Part shown: piece by piece, positions 16,561 through 26,096 of the stretch
Numbering within the stretch: position 1 is the stretch's first letter
Layout of the letters: each line of letters starts with the position of its first letter
NCBI GenBank assembly: GCA_046331265.1
Contig: JAXLRE010000001.1
Coordinates: forward strand, 186,001 to 250,000
DNA from: JAGPDB01 sp046331265
GTDB lineage: Bacteria > Actinomycetota > Acidimicrobiia > IMCC26256 > JAGPDB01
DNA: 64,000 nucleotides
Direction: 5' to 3'
Position numbers and translations under genes: made by a program
Notes under the pieces: model-generated
Seen by the model: only the letters and a program-made list of their open reading frames with translations
Told to the model about the DNA's origin: nothing
Database searches by the model: none

Positions 16561-17422
16561 TAGATCTACCTTGCAAATGTTGATTTATTGCTTCTCGCAT
16601 AACATCTATCGGTGCATCTAAGCCTGTCATTAACTTAAAAGATAAAGCACCTTGATATATAAGCATTTCAATTCCATTAATTGTTCTTGCGCCTCGAGAT
16701 TTTGCCTCTTTTAAAAGTTGTGTTTCTAGAGGGTGATAAATAGTATCGACAACCACATGATTTTCACTGATATTTTCTGTGTTAATTGGAGTAGCGTTAT
16801 CTTTAACTGAATCAATTGTCATTCCTACAGGTGTGGCATTTACTATCACATCGCAACTTTGAATTACTTCATCTCTTTTTGAATAGTCAACTACATCAAT
16901 TAATAAACGGTTTTCGTTTTCGCTCCTATTAGATGAAAGCACATCTTCAACGAGTTGTGTACTTGCATCTAATTTTCTTGCAGTAACTAAAACTTCTGCA
17001 CGGTTATTCACTAAAGCATCACATATTGATCTCGATGCGCCTCCTGCCCCTACAACTAAAAAGGAACAGTTATCAATATTAATATTTTGGTCACGAAGAG
17101 ATTTAACAAATCCTTCTCCATCTGTTGAGTAACAATGGATTTCAGAATCTACTGAAATTAAAGTATTTGCTATTTGGAGTCTCGCAGCTGCACCGTGTGC
17201 TTTTCCTATGTTGAATGCATCATTCTTTAAAGGCATAGTAACATTTAGGCCTTTATATCCGGATACAAATAAATCCAATATTTCTTGTGGAGAATTTTCA
17301 GGTGAAACGTCTATTGCTTCATAAGACCAATCTAAATTTAAAGATTTATATGCTGCCTCATGCATCAAGGGACTCAATGAATGTTTTACAGGATGACCGA
17401 TAACGCCAGCTTTAGTCGTCAT
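16550..17422 (-). CDS. aroE: Shikimate dehydrogenase
   Basis: AroE reduces 3-dehydroshikimate to shikimate with NADPH. The 290-residue protein shows the substrate-binding start VIGHPVKHSLSPLMHEAAY, the catalytic lysine region GLNVTMPLKNDAF, DGEGFVKSL, and a nucleotide-binding Rossmann motif VVGAGGASRSICDAL. The C-terminal GIEMLIYQGALSFKLMTG is typical. Its start overlaps the mltG stop (17419-17422) as ATGA, which indicates coupling. Confidence 0.95.
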   Translation of the reverse strand: MTTKAGVIGHPVKHSLSPLMHEAAYKSLNLDWSYEAIDVSPENSPQEILDLFVSGYKGLNVTMPLKNDAFNIGKAHGAAARLQIANTLISVDSEIHCYSTDGEGFVKSLRDQNINIDNCSFLVVGAGGASRSICDALVNNRAEVLVTARKLDASTQLVEDVLSSNRSENENRLLIDVVDYSKRDEVIQSCDVIVNATPVGMTIDSVKDNATPINTENISENHVVVDTIYHPLETQLLKEAKSRGARTINGIEMLIYQGALSFKLMTGLDAPIDVMREAINQHLQGRSNEH

Positions 17423-18474
17423 AATGCTCCATTTTGTTTAGCAATTTCTATATTAGCTAAGTGCTCTTGATATGTTTTCGAAAAAGCATGCTTTCCAGTT
17501 TTTTTATCGATCAAAACGTAATACAAATATTCTGTTGTTTCAGGATTCAAAGCAGCACCAAGTGATTTCATAGAGATCATTGAAATAGGAGAAGGCGGTA
17601 ATCCTTTATTTGTATAAGTATTAAATGGAGTATTTGTTTTTAAATCTTTCGTTGTTAGTGACCCACTACCCCGTCCTAAACCATAAAGAACAGAAGCATC
17701 AATTTGTAAAGGCATGTTTATGCTAAGCCTGTTATAAATTACAGAAGCTATCTTTGCCCGTTCATCATCTCTTTGAGCTTCTTTCTCAATCAAACTGGCT
17801 AAAGTAATTATTTGATAAGGATTTAAACCATTCACTTCACCGTCTAAACCATTGTTCTGCGCACGAGCATCAAACTCTTGTAAGGATCTGCGAATTATAT
17901 CTTCTTCATTTTCTGTCGTAGAGATTTGATAGGTTTCAGGCAATAAAAATCCTTCAAGGTTGTTTACCCCGTCTGGTTGGAATTTTGATCTGTATTTATT
18001 TGAATCTAAAATTTCTTGAAATTTATCAGCAGTCATATTTGGTAATTTGCCAACATAACTTTTTATATCTTGTAAACGCTGTCCAGGAATAATAGTGAAA
18101 TTGTCGTAATTTATTATTGGACCTTTTTCTAAGACGCTGGCAGCTTGAGCAGCTGAAATATTAGTTTTTATTTTGTACTGGCCAGCTTGGAATGGTCCTC
18201 TGCTTTTAAGTTTTGAATATATGGCAAAGGCTGTCCCAGAACGAACAACATTATTTTTTTCTAAAACTTTGCCTATCCCTGTTGTTGAAGTTCCTTTTGG
18301 TATTTCTATCGCTATAGCTTTACCAGGATCTCCAAAGGCACTTATTTGATACCAAAGCCAAAAACTTCCCAATATAAAAGGCATTAATAAAAATAGTATT
18401 GCCAAAAGTGTTGCTATATTTCGTTTTCGAGCTCTAACTTTTTCGTTTTTCTTTTGTATTTTGAATCTAGACAT
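17419..18474 (-). CDS. mltG: Endolytic murein transglycosylase MltG (YceG-like)
   Basis: MltG cleaves nascent peptidoglycan strands at the membrane and helps end glycan polymerisation. A very basic cytosolic N-terminus (first about 18 residues) precedes one membrane helix (NIATLLAILFLLMPFILGSFWLWYQI, shown by its hydrophobic core ATLLAILFLLMPFILGSFW). An external YceG domain follows. The catalytic glutamate lies in ASLIEKEAQRDDERAKIASVIYNRL, and PLQIDASVLYGLG plus PFNTYTNKGLPPSPISM are diagnostic. Length is 351 residues. The ruvX-mltG-aroE order is conserved. Confidence 0.95.
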   Translation of the reverse strand: MSRFKIQKKNEKVRARKRNIATLLAILFLLMPFILGSFWLWYQISAFGDPGKAIAIEIPKGTSTTGIGKVLEKNNVVRSGTAFAIYSKLKSRGPFQAGQYKIKTNISAAQAASVLEKGPIINYDNFTIIPGQRLQDIKSYVGKLPNMTADKFQEILDSNKYRSKFQPDGVNNLEGFLLPETYQISTTENEEDIIRRSLQEFDARAQNNGLDGEVNGLNPYQIITLASLIEKEAQRDDERAKIASVIYNRLSINMPLQIDASVLYGLGRGSGSLTTKDLKTNTPFNTYTNKGLPPSPISMISMKSLGAALNPETTEYLYYVLIDKKTGKHAFSKTYQEHLANIEIAKQNGAL

Positions 18475-18486
18475 CGGATAGAAATT

Positions 18487-18930
18487 TTATAACGAATCGA
18501 TGAAAGATTGTGCGATGACGCAAGCCGCTAAACTATCACGAATTTTAGATCTATTTTCACGTGAAACTTCATACTTTTTCATATTTTTCTCTACTTGAGC
18601 ACTAGTTAACCGTTCATCGTGAAAAAGTATTTCTGGCATATCTATTGATTTTTTTGTTAATTCTGTTTTTATTCTTTCCAATAAAGAATCGACAACTATT
18701 TTTACATTATCTGCTGCAATACCATGTTTACCTTTCATATCTATTGGCAGACCGAATACGAGGCCATAGGGTTCCCATTCATAGATGTAATTTAATGTCT
18801 CTAAAAGATATTTATGAGAATCTGGCTGTTCAGCTATAGTCCCCAGAGGTGTTGCGACTTTATTGTTGTCATCGACAAGTGCAACGCCTGTCCTTTTCAG
18901 TCCAAGATCAAATGCTAGGTATCTACGCAT
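18487..18930 (-). CDS. ruvX: Putative pre-16S rRNA nuclease / Holliday junction resolvase homologue (YqgF)
   Basis: YqgF trims the 16S rRNA 5' end in bacteria where it has been tested. The 147-residue RNase H fold has catalytic Asp in YLAFDLGLKRTGVALVD, the middle motif FGLPIDMKGKHG, the HDERLTSAQVEKNM signature, and a terminal DSLAACVIAQSFI with the last acidic residue. Its start overlaps the alaS stop at position 18930. It lies between alaS and mltG as in Mycobacterium. Confidence 0.93.
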   Translation of the reverse strand: MRRYLAFDLGLKRTGVALVDDNNKVATPLGTIAEQPDSHKYLLETLNYIYEWEPYGLVFGLPIDMKGKHGIAADNVKIVVDSLLERIKTELTKKSIDMPEILFHDERLTSAQVEKNMKKYEVSRENRSKIRDSLAACVIAQSFIDSL

Positions 18931-21560
18931 TAAATATTTAAATTGTCGATCGATTTTTCTAACGCATTAAATGCATTTTCTATTTCAGAAATATTTTGTC
19001 CGCCTCCAACAACAAGCTCTGCATTTTTTGCTGTACCGCCACCTAAAATCTTTATAGCATCTTCTACAATTTCACTTGCATTGATTCCATTTTTGGCTAA
19101 ATCTTGACTAACTACAACACATATTCCAGCCTTATTTTTATCAGCATTTAAACCAATAAATCCGATAACTCCAGAATTAATTTCATTTCTGACCGATATA
19201 GCTAAATTTCTAAGATCATCTGGACTGTATCCGTCGATGCGTGACGCGATCTTATTTGAGTTTGATTGTGAAACAATATTTTGAGCAATTGATTTTAAGT
19301 TTGCACTTTTCATATCATTTAAAGCTTTATTTAGTTCTTTATTTTCATATTGCAAATGTGAAACTTTATCTAGAAGCTCTTGTTCAGAACCTTTTAATTT
19401 CTTAGACAATTCTTGAACAAGTTGAACATTTGATTTAAAACTATCGTATGCGCGATCCCCTGTTAATGCTTCAATTCTTCGAATATTTGATCCTATCGAA
19501 CCTTCAGAAACAATTCTTATAGGTCCAATGAAACCTAATGTATCAACATGAGTTCCGCCACAAAATTCTATCGATGGTCCGGCGACTAAAACGCGTACTC
19601 TGTCGCCATATTTGTCTCCAAAGAATGCAATCGCTCCCATTTTACGAGCATCATCAATATCCATTTCTTCATGAGTTACTCGTTCATCTTTGATAATTTC
19701 GTCGTTAGCAATTTTTTCTATTTCATCAAGCTGATCCCCCGTCACTGCTTCATAATGTTGAAAGTCGAAACGAAGTTTTTGGTCATCAACCAGCGAACCA
19801 GCTTGCTGTACATGTTCACCTAAAACTTTACGTAAGGCCCAATGTAAAATATGTGTACCAGTGTGGTTTCTTCTAATACGATTTCGTCGTTCACCATCTA
19901 TCTCAGCTTGGACAATATCGCCAACACTTATCTCACCAGAATCGACATTAATATCATGGACGTAAATGCTTCCTGCAATTCCATATTTTGTATCGATAAC
20001 ACTAGAAGAAAATTCATCGTTATATATTTTTCCTGTGTCTCCTACCTGACCACCTGATTCCGCATAAAAAGGAGTTTTATTAAGCAAAAGTTTCCCTTTT
20101 TTGCCTGCTGAGATACTTTGTACAGCTTCACCTTCACTATTAACTATTCCTATAACATGTGCATCACTGACATGGAAAGTTTCTCTACCTAAAAATATTG
20201 TTTCACCATGCGTATCAAAAATATTTTTATAGAATTCACTCGTATTGCTTGCAGTTATAGCAACATCTTTTCTTGATTGCTTTGAACGCTTAGATTGTTC
20301 GTTAAGAGCAGCATTGAAACCATCTAAATCGACATTGTGACCTGCATCTTGCGCAATCTCACGAGTTAAATCAATTGGGAAACCTAAAGTATCGTGTAAG
20401 AAAAAGGCATCTTCTCCAGATACATCACCTTTATCAAGTATTGCATCTAATTTATTTAAACCTTTAACTAATGTTTCTCTGAATCTCTCTTCTTCATTTT
20501 GAACAAGTTTCAAAATACGAGATCTATTTTTTTCCAAGTCAGGATAAGCACCTGACATCATGTCAATAACGTTTTCAACAATTGTTGGCATTACAACTTG
20601 ATTAGCACCCAATAAATAAGCATGCTTAACTGCCCTTCTTATGATTCTTCGAAGAACGTATCCTCTGTCTTCATTAGATGGCACGCAACCATCGGAAATC
20701 AAAAATGCCATTGTACGAGCGTGCTCAGCCATAAGACGAAGGCTTACGTTCGATTCTTCATCTTCTCCATATTTTGTTGCAGTTAATTTTTCAGCAACTT
20801 TTATTAGAGGCATGAAAAGAGATGTTTCCCAAATATTCGGGGCATTTTCTTTAATAAATAAAATTCTCTCTAATCCAGCACCTGTATCTACACATGGAGC
20901 AGGTAAATCTATTCGTGTACCGTCAGCTTGATCTTCATATTGCATGAAAACCAAATTCCAGAATTCAACGAAACGATTTTCGCCACCATATTTTGGACCG
21001 CCATCCTCGCCGAATTCTTCACCTAAATCATAAAATAACTCAGTACAAGGACCGCATGGTCCAACGTCGCCCATTTGCCAAAAATTATCTTTATCTAATC
21101 TTTGTATTCGAGAAATATCTAGACCAGAAACTTCTTGCCATATTTTTTCTGAATCATCATCAGATTCATGAATAGTTACCCAAATTTTGTCTTTATCAAA
21201 ACCTAAAACATTCGTTGTAAAATCCCATGCGAACGAAATTGCATCTTGTTTGAAATAATCTCCAAAACTGAAATTTCCTAACATTTCAAAAAAAGTAAAA
21301 TGTCTATTTGTTCTACCAATATCTTCTAGGTCATTGTGTTTACCACCAGCTCTTACACATTTTTGTGAAGTAGTCGCTCTTTTATATGGTGGCGTTTCTA
21401 AACCTACAAAGTATGGCTTAAATTGAAGCATTCCTGCCATTGTAAAGAGAACAGTCGGATCATTCGGCAAAAGGTTTGAACTTTCGATTCTTTTATGACC
21501 TTTTGTTTCAAAATATGAAAGAAATGATTCTCTTATTTGATCTAAATTAGTTGACTCCAT
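18930..21560 (-). CDS. alaS: Alanine-tRNA ligase
   Basis: AlaRS charges tRNA-Ala and edits mischarged Ser/Gly. The 876-residue protein has the catalytic class II core (SSNLLPNDPTVLFTMAGM, TTSQKCVRAGGKHNDLEDIG, RHFTFFEMLGNFSFGDYFK), the editing domain zinc motifs HTGTHILHWALRKVLG and CGGTHVDTLG, a coiled-coil region, and a C-terminal DHHA1-like domain ending LGGGTAKNAELVVGGGQN. Nothing appears missing. It lies upstream of ruvX and downstream of two small membrane protein genes. Confidence 0.97.
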   Translation of the reverse strand: MESTNLDQIRESFLSYFETKGHKRIESSNLLPNDPTVLFTMAGMLQFKPYFVGLETPPYKRATTSQKCVRAGGKHNDLEDIGRTNRHFTFFEMLGNFSFGDYFKQDAISFAWDFTTNVLGFDKDKIWVTIHESDDDSEKIWQEVSGLDISRIQRLDKDNFWQMGDVGPCGPCTELFYDLGEEFGEDGGPKYGGENRFVEFWNLVFMQYEDQADGTRIDLPAPCVDTGAGLERILFIKENAPNIWETSLFMPLIKVAEKLTATKYGEDEESNVSLRLMAEHARTMAFLISDGCVPSNEDRGYVLRRIIRRAVKHAYLLGANQVVMPTIVENVIDMMSGAYPDLEKNRSRILKLVQNEEERFRETLVKGLNKLDAILDKGDVSGEDAFFLHDTLGFPIDLTREIAQDAGHNVDLDGFNAALNEQSKRSKQSRKDVAITASNTSEFYKNIFDTHGETIFLGRETFHVSDAHVIGIVNSEGEAVQSISAGKKGKLLLNKTPFYAESGGQVGDTGKIYNDEFSSSVIDTKYGIAGSIYVHDINVDSGEISVGDIVQAEIDGERRNRIRRNHTGTHILHWALRKVLGEHVQQAGSLVDDQKLRFDFQHYEAVTGDQLDEIEKIANDEIIKDERVTHEEMDIDDARKMGAIAFFGDKYGDRVRVLVAGPSIEFCGGTHVDTLGFIGPIRIVSEGSIGSNIRRIEALTGDRAYDSFKSNVQLVQELSKKLKGSEQELLDKVSHLQYENKELNKALNDMKSANLKSIAQNIVSQSNSNKIASRIDGYSPDDLRNLAISVRNEINSGVIGFIGLNADKNKAGICVVVSQDLAKNGINASEIVEDAIKILGGGTAKNAELVVGGGQNISEIENAFNALEKSIDNLNI

Positions 21561-21562
21561 TA

Positions 21563-21754
21563 TTACTCTTCATCTAAGTAGTCTTCAATGGTTGATTTGT
21601 TCCTGTTGAAGTCTGAAACACTTGCTAATGCTGATACAAATGTCTGGTACGACTTGTTATCCCCATAGTTCTCATCTAAATATCGCTTAAGAATATCAAA
21701 TGTAAACACTCCAAGAATGTACCCAAATATTAACCACTTTAATCTTTTAATCAT
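21563..21754 (-). CDS. Small membrane-anchored protein between DUF948-like gene and alaS
   Basis: Not recognised by sequence. The 63-residue protein has a basic start and one hydrophobic stretch (LKWLIFGYILGVFTFDIL), then a polar acidic tail ending DYLDEE. It starts inside the end of the upstream gene (4-nt ATGA-type overlap at 21751-21754) and stops 2 nt before alaS. In Streptomyces a small protein (DUF6167) occupies the same place between a DUF948 gene and alaS, so this may be its counterpart; that rests on position only. Confidence 0.6.
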   Translation of the reverse strand: MIKRLKWLIFGYILGVFTFDILKRYLDENYGDNKSYQTFVSALASVSDFNRNKSTIEDYLDEE

Positions 21755-22134
21755 GTGTTCTTTGCCCTCTCAGCTTTCTCGGCTAGCTTCATTCTTCTTT
21801 TCTTAGAATCTTTCACGCTTTGACGAGTTGCGCTATATGAAACTACAGGTTTTTTAAATATCAAATCAACTAATTTAGTGGTAGCGCGTATCGATTTATG
21901 CACTCGCTGCTGTTCTTGTAATGTTTCGTGCAACTCATTTAATTCTTGTTTAGAGCTAGCATCTAGATTTGCGATAACTTCCACCAGATCAATCATATTC
22001 TGATCTAATTCATCTATGCGTGAATTTACTTTTTTTGTAACAAAAAGCAAAGATACGCTCACACTCAATAAAGCACCAAGAATTAGAACGCTCAATATCG
22101 AAATAATTAAAAGTACTATTGCTTGTGCTTGCAC
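21751..22134 (-). CDS. DUF948-like membrane protein with coiled coil
   Basis: The 127-residue protein has one N-terminal membrane helix (IVLLIISILSVLILGALLSV), then a heptad-like helical region (RIDELDQNMIDLVEVIANLD through HETLQEQQRVHKSI) and a basic tail (KDSKKRRMKLAEKAERAKNT). The helix-plus-coiled-coil form and location before alaS match DUF948 proteins of Actinobacteria, whose role is unknown. The match is by architecture and synteny, not by a clear motif. Confidence 0.65.
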   Translation of the reverse strand: MQAQAIVLLIISILSVLILGALLSVSVSLLFVTKKVNSRIDELDQNMIDLVEVIANLDASSKQELNELHETLQEQQRVHKSIRATTKLVDLIFKKPVVSYSATRQSVKDSKKRRMKLAEKAERAKNT

Positions 22135-22136
22135 AT

Positions 22137-23426
22137 CTATGATTCTACTTGTTTAGAATCAGCTCCGTTATTTGTAGGTGAATAAAAAGTCTCTGTAACA
22201 GATTCAGGTAGATAGCGCTGGTCTGTTTTGCCTCCAAAATCATGCGGGTATTTATATGTTTCTTTTGAAAATGTTTCAGAATTCTTATAGGCGCTCTGAG
22301 ATGTACTGTCTCTTAAATAATCAGGAATTTCGGCCAAAGCGTTATTCTTTACATAAGATAATGCTGCATCGACAGCTAAATATGCACTGTTTGATTTAGG
22401 TGCTCTGGCTACGGCTAATGCCGCATGACTTAGAATAATTCGCGCTTCAGGCATACCAACCATAGTGATGGCTTGAGCTGCACTTGCGCATAACGTTAAA
22501 ACCCTTGAATCTGCAAGACCAACGTCTTCGCTTGCCGCAATCATAATTCTTCTTGCAATAGCTAATGGATCCTCGCCTGCATCAATAAGTCGAGCTAAAT
22601 AATACGATGTAGCTTGCATGTCACTAGCACGCATTGATTTTATGAATGCACTAAGCGTATCGTAATGTTCTTGTCCCCCTGTTGGCCTTTGGCGAGTTCC
22701 TAAAACTTCCTCAAGCAGTTTTAAGGTAGGTTTTGATTTTGTGCTTGCCGCAACAAAAGTCTCTAAAACTCCGAGCGCAAAACGAACATCACCATTTGCC
22801 GATGTCGCAATTACATCTAACATTTCATTATCGATATCAACACCAGAAGCTTTAAGTTGTTCGTCATTTTTCATTGCTCGTTCTAACAAAGAATAAATAT
22901 CTTCTTTACTTGGCGCATACATTGGATAAATACTCATTCGAGAACGCAAAGCAGCCGATAAAGTCACATAAGGATTTTCAGTAGTTGCACCTATCAATCT
23001 AAATGTTCCTCTTTCGACATGAGGAAGTAAAGCATCTTGCTGGACTCTTGTTAAACGATGTATCTCATCTATAAATACGATTGTACGAATAGATCGTTCA
23101 CCTAAACGCAAAGCAGCAGAGTTAGCTATTGTTTTAATATCGTTGACGCTTAGTCCCATTGCAATAAGCATTTCTAGGTGGTGATTAGATTGATTGGCGA
23201 TTACGTTAACTAAAGTAGTTTTTCCACAACCTGGTGGCCCAAATAATATAAAACTCGCACTTGGTGATGATTCAATAATTGACCGGAATGGTCGTCCCAC
23301 ATCTATAAGTTCATGGTGACCAACTATTTCTTCAAAGGTTTGTGGCCTCATGCGTGCTGCTAATGGCGCAAACTTATCTCGAGTCTGTTCAGACACATCA
23401 TCGAATAAATTTACGCTTCCAGTCAT
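22137..23426 (-). CDS. rarA: Replication-associated recombination AAA ATPase RarA (MgsA)
   Basis: RarA acts at stalled replication forks with SSB. The 429-residue protein has the AAA module: PLAARMRPQTFEEIVGHHEL, Walker A FGPPGCGKTTL, Walker B FIDEIHRL, sensor 1 GATTENPYVTLSAALRSR. The C-terminal tetramerisation domain includes GGQEHYDTLSAFIKSMRASD, YYLARLIDAGEDP and SEDVGLAD. A Ser/Thr-rich tail follows. The start overlaps the aspS stop by one base (23426). Order aspS-rarA-(small membrane genes)-alaS is conserved in Actinobacteria. Confidence 0.95.
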   Translation of the reverse strand: MTGSVNLFDDVSEQTRDKFAPLAARMRPQTFEEIVGHHELIDVGRPFRSIIESSPSASFILFGPPGCGKTTLVNVIANQSNHHLEMLIAMGLSVNDIKTIANSAALRLGERSIRTIVFIDEIHRLTRVQQDALLPHVERGTFRLIGATTENPYVTLSAALRSRMSIYPMYAPSKEDIYSLLERAMKNDEQLKASGVDIDNEMLDVIATSANGDVRFALGVLETFVAASTKSKPTLKLLEEVLGTRQRPTGGQEHYDTLSAFIKSMRASDMQATSYYLARLIDAGEDPLAIARRIMIAASEDVGLADSRVLTLCASAAQAITMVGMPEARIILSHAALAVARAPKSNSAYLAVDAALSYVKNNALAEIPDYLRDSTSQSAYKNSETFSKETYKYPHDFGGKTDQRYLPESVTETFYSPTNNGADSKQVES

Positions 23427-25219
23427 TAACTCGGCTCTTCTTGCAAATGTTCAGGAGAAATAATTAATCCAAGTTCTTTAAGTTGCTCATCATCTATATG
23501 CGAAGGAGCTTTTGAAAGCGGATCATGACCAGTTTGTGTTTTCGGATATGCACTAACTTCACGAATATTATCTTCACCAGCCAAAATCGCCACTAAACGA
23601 TCTATACCAAAGGCATAACCAGCATGTGGCGGAGCACCAAATTTAAAGGCATCTAACAAAAAGCCAAACCGTAGCCTCTGCGATTCTTCACTTATACCAA
23701 GAATATTAAATATATGTGATTGGATTTCACTGTCGTGAATACGAACGCTACCCGATCCTAACTCCCAACCATTAAGAACGGCGTCATAACTCTGCGAGCG
23801 AATCGAACGAACAAACTCTAGATCAAGCTCTTCTCCACGTTTAATCATTTCTGAAAGCTGCTCGACCTTATCTTTGTCTTCATCGTGCGGCATCGTAAAC
23901 GGGTGGTGCGCAGGCACTGGTTTGCCATGATCATTTAGTCCTTCGAATAATGGAAAGTTTGTAACCCACAGAAACTTCAAAGGCGGTTCAGAAACTGGTG
24001 GTCGTAGCAAATCATTTCTTAATGTACCAAGAACGCTACAAGTCGTGAACCAGTCAGAAGCAACAAGCAGTAATAGATCACCACTTTGAGCTTCCGTTAC
24101 TTTTCTTAGTTCATTTAGTTCTGTTTCAGATAAGAATTTTGCAACTGGCGACTCAATTTCGCTTTCTTTAACTCTCATCCAAACTAGACCTGCTGCACCA
24201 AGTTTTTTCGCTTTATCTGTTAAGTCATCTAAATTCGAACGTGAGGTATCACTTGCACCTTCTATCTTTAAAGCCTTTATACAAGGTGAATTAAATGCCC
24301 TAAATTCTGTTGCAGAAAACACATCTGTTACATCAATTAATTTTGAACCAAATCGTAAGTCTGGTTTATCTATACCGTATTGGTCCATTGCTTCAAACCA
24401 AGTCATAGTGTCGAAAGTTCTTTCAACATCTGAAGCTACGCTATCAACGACATTATTTAATGATTTTGTTACCGCTTCTAAAACGTCCTCTTGTGAGGCA
24501 AAACTCATCTCCATATCTAATTGAGTAAATTCAAATTGTCTATCTGCACGTAAATCTTCATCACGTAAGCACTTTGCAATTTGGAAGTATTTGTCAATGC
24601 CGCCAACCATAAGAAGTTGTTTAAAAATTTGTGGAGATTGAGGCAAAGCATAGAATTTACCTGGACTTAGGCGTGAAGGAACAACAAAGTCTCTAGCACC
24701 TTCAGGAGTTGAAGCAATCAATAATGGTGTTTCAACTTCGGTGAACCCTTGCTTCGTAAAAGACTCACGGATAGAAGCATTGACCTTTGCTCGTATACGC
24801 AAGTTGTTTTGCAAACGGGGTCTTCTGATGTCTAGATAACGATATTGATACCGTATTTGTTCATCGACATTATCTGCCTTATCTAATTGAAATGGCAACG
24901 GTTCACATTTATTTAAAACATTAACTTCATCTGCTATTACTTCGAGCTGTCCAGTTGGTAAATCATCATTTGTAGTCCCTTCTGGACGCTGGGAGATTCT
25001 TCCTTTTATTTGAAGGCAGTATTCCAGACGTATATCTTTCACTAGTTCAAGGTTTTGTTTTGATGGATCGGCAACAATTTGAACGATCCCTTCTCTATCT
25101 CTTAAATCAAAAAAAACAATTCCGCCATGATCTCGTCTTGCATCAACCCAACCGCATAGCTCAACATTACTATCTGGTTCTAAATCTAAAATTTCTTGAG
25201 AATAATGGCTTCGTAACAT
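23426..25219 (-). CDS. aspS: Aspartate-tRNA ligase, bacterial type
   Basis: AspRS charges tRNA-Asp. At 597 residues it is the bacterial long form: N-terminal OB anticodon domain (VELCGWVDARRDHGGIVFFDLRDREG), class II catalytic core (FTEVETPLLIASTPEGARDFVVPSR, FRDED-like CLRDEDLRADRQFEFTQLDMEMSF), a GAD insertion, and motif 3 with YAFGIDRLVAILAG. Whether it also charges tRNA-Asn cannot be decided here. It is divergent from the orphan gene at 25283, with about 60 nt between. Confidence 0.97.
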   Translation of the reverse strand: MLRSHYSQEILDLEPDSNVELCGWVDARRDHGGIVFFDLRDREGIVQIVADPSKQNLELVKDIRLEYCLQIKGRISQRPEGTTNDDLPTGQLEVIADEVNVLNKCEPLPFQLDKADNVDEQIRYQYRYLDIRRPRLQNNLRIRAKVNASIRESFTKQGFTEVETPLLIASTPEGARDFVVPSRLSPGKFYALPQSPQIFKQLLMVGGIDKYFQIAKCLRDEDLRADRQFEFTQLDMEMSFASQEDVLEAVTKSLNNVVDSVASDVERTFDTMTWFEAMDQYGIDKPDLRFGSKLIDVTDVFSATEFRAFNSPCIKALKIEGASDTSRSNLDDLTDKAKKLGAAGLVWMRVKESEIESPVAKFLSETELNELRKVTEAQSGDLLLLVASDWFTTCSVLGTLRNDLLRPPVSEPPLKFLWVTNFPLFEGLNDHGKPVPAHHPFTMPHDEDKDKVEQLSEMIKRGEELDLEFVRSIRSQSYDAVLNGWELGSGSVRIHDSEIQSHIFNILGISEESQRLRFGFLLDAFKFGAPPHAGYAFGIDRLVAILAGEDNIREVSAYPKTQTGHDPLSKAPSHIDDEQLKELGLIISPEHLQEEPS

Positions 25220-25282
25220 GAAAATATATCCTAATCCTGTTAGTCTCTCTTCTCACAACGGAATATGAAATTTGGAGAAAAT

Positions 25283-26095
25283 ATGGGGCTATTTTTCAGA
25301 CGTTCAAACGGAAGCCATACTCAATCAACTTTACAAGCCATAAGAGATGAAATTGAAACTCGTGATCCAAATGAATTAGTCATTCCAGAGTCAGCAAAAG
25401 TAACACTTAAAGACAAGATCGATATAGATGAAGTTGCAGGAAATAGAATAATAATTCCTAGAACAAATATAGAAGTCATCATGTTACTTCGTAGCTTTGG
25501 ATCTGAAATTGTTGCAGAAGTAGAGAAAGCTGACCATATCCCTGGGGAGCATTATCAAGTTATGACATTGCCAGAGGGCTTAAGTATAAGTCGTGGTCGA
25601 CTTAGCAAACCTGGTGAATATAAATGCTTAGAAGGCAATGAGTACAATGCATATTTACCAGGCATCATACGATCACCAGACGGACAAGTCGTTGTTGCTT
25701 TCTTTGAAACCGTTTCTGGTCCGATTCAGCTTGTTGGTCCAACATGGGCAAATCTTGTAGAAATGTTTCCAACAGATAGCCATATTCCATTGTTACCAGA
25801 CACAGTTACAAACGTAACTTCACCGGATGCTCATTTACCTCAAAGTGATGACTGGGAATTATTTATGATGGGAATTGATGATTTTGGACATTATCCAGTA
25901 AAAGTTAAATGCATGAGAGATTTAGCCCGTGCAAATAAAATATCGTCTTCTTCAAGAGAATTAGCTGACAAATTCGAACAAGTTTGTGGATTAATAAATA
26001 AATACCATGAAGATATTGCTTTGATACGAGGAAGAAACCTTCAAGAATTCTTAGCCGGGTTAGATAGGCCTGCAGCAAACGTATTAGAAATGTAA
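25283..26095 (+). CDS. Unrecognised conserved-looking protein
   Basis: I do not recognise this 270-residue protein. It begins MGLFFRRSNGSHTQSTL, has an acidic helical start, then a strand-rich centre (EVIMLLRSFGSEIVAEVEKA, ISRGRLSKPGEYKCLEG, GQVVVAFFETVSGPIQLVG), and a helical C-terminus (RELADKFEQVCGLINKY). No signal peptide or membrane helix is evident, so it is probably cytosolic. ATG 25283 is chosen because GGAG lies 5 nt upstream; an ATG at 25265 lacks one. It is divergent from aspS and ends 1 nt short of the convergent pilin-like gene. Reading frame, ribosome site and codon use support a real gene. Confidence 0.75.
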   Translation: MGLFFRRSNGSHTQSTLQAIRDEIETRDPNELVIPESAKVTLKDKIDIDEVAGNRIIIPRTNIEVIMLLRSFGSEIVAEVEKADHIPGEHYQVMTLPEGLSISRGRLSKPGEYKCLEGNEYNAYLPGIIRSPDGQVVVAFFETVSGPIQLVGPTWANLVEMFPTDSHIPLLPDTVTNVTSPDAHLPQSDDWELFMMGIDDFGHYPVKVKCMRDLARANKISSSSRELADKFEQVCGLINKYHEDIALIRGRNLQEFLAGLDRPAANVLEM

Positions 26096-26096
26096 A

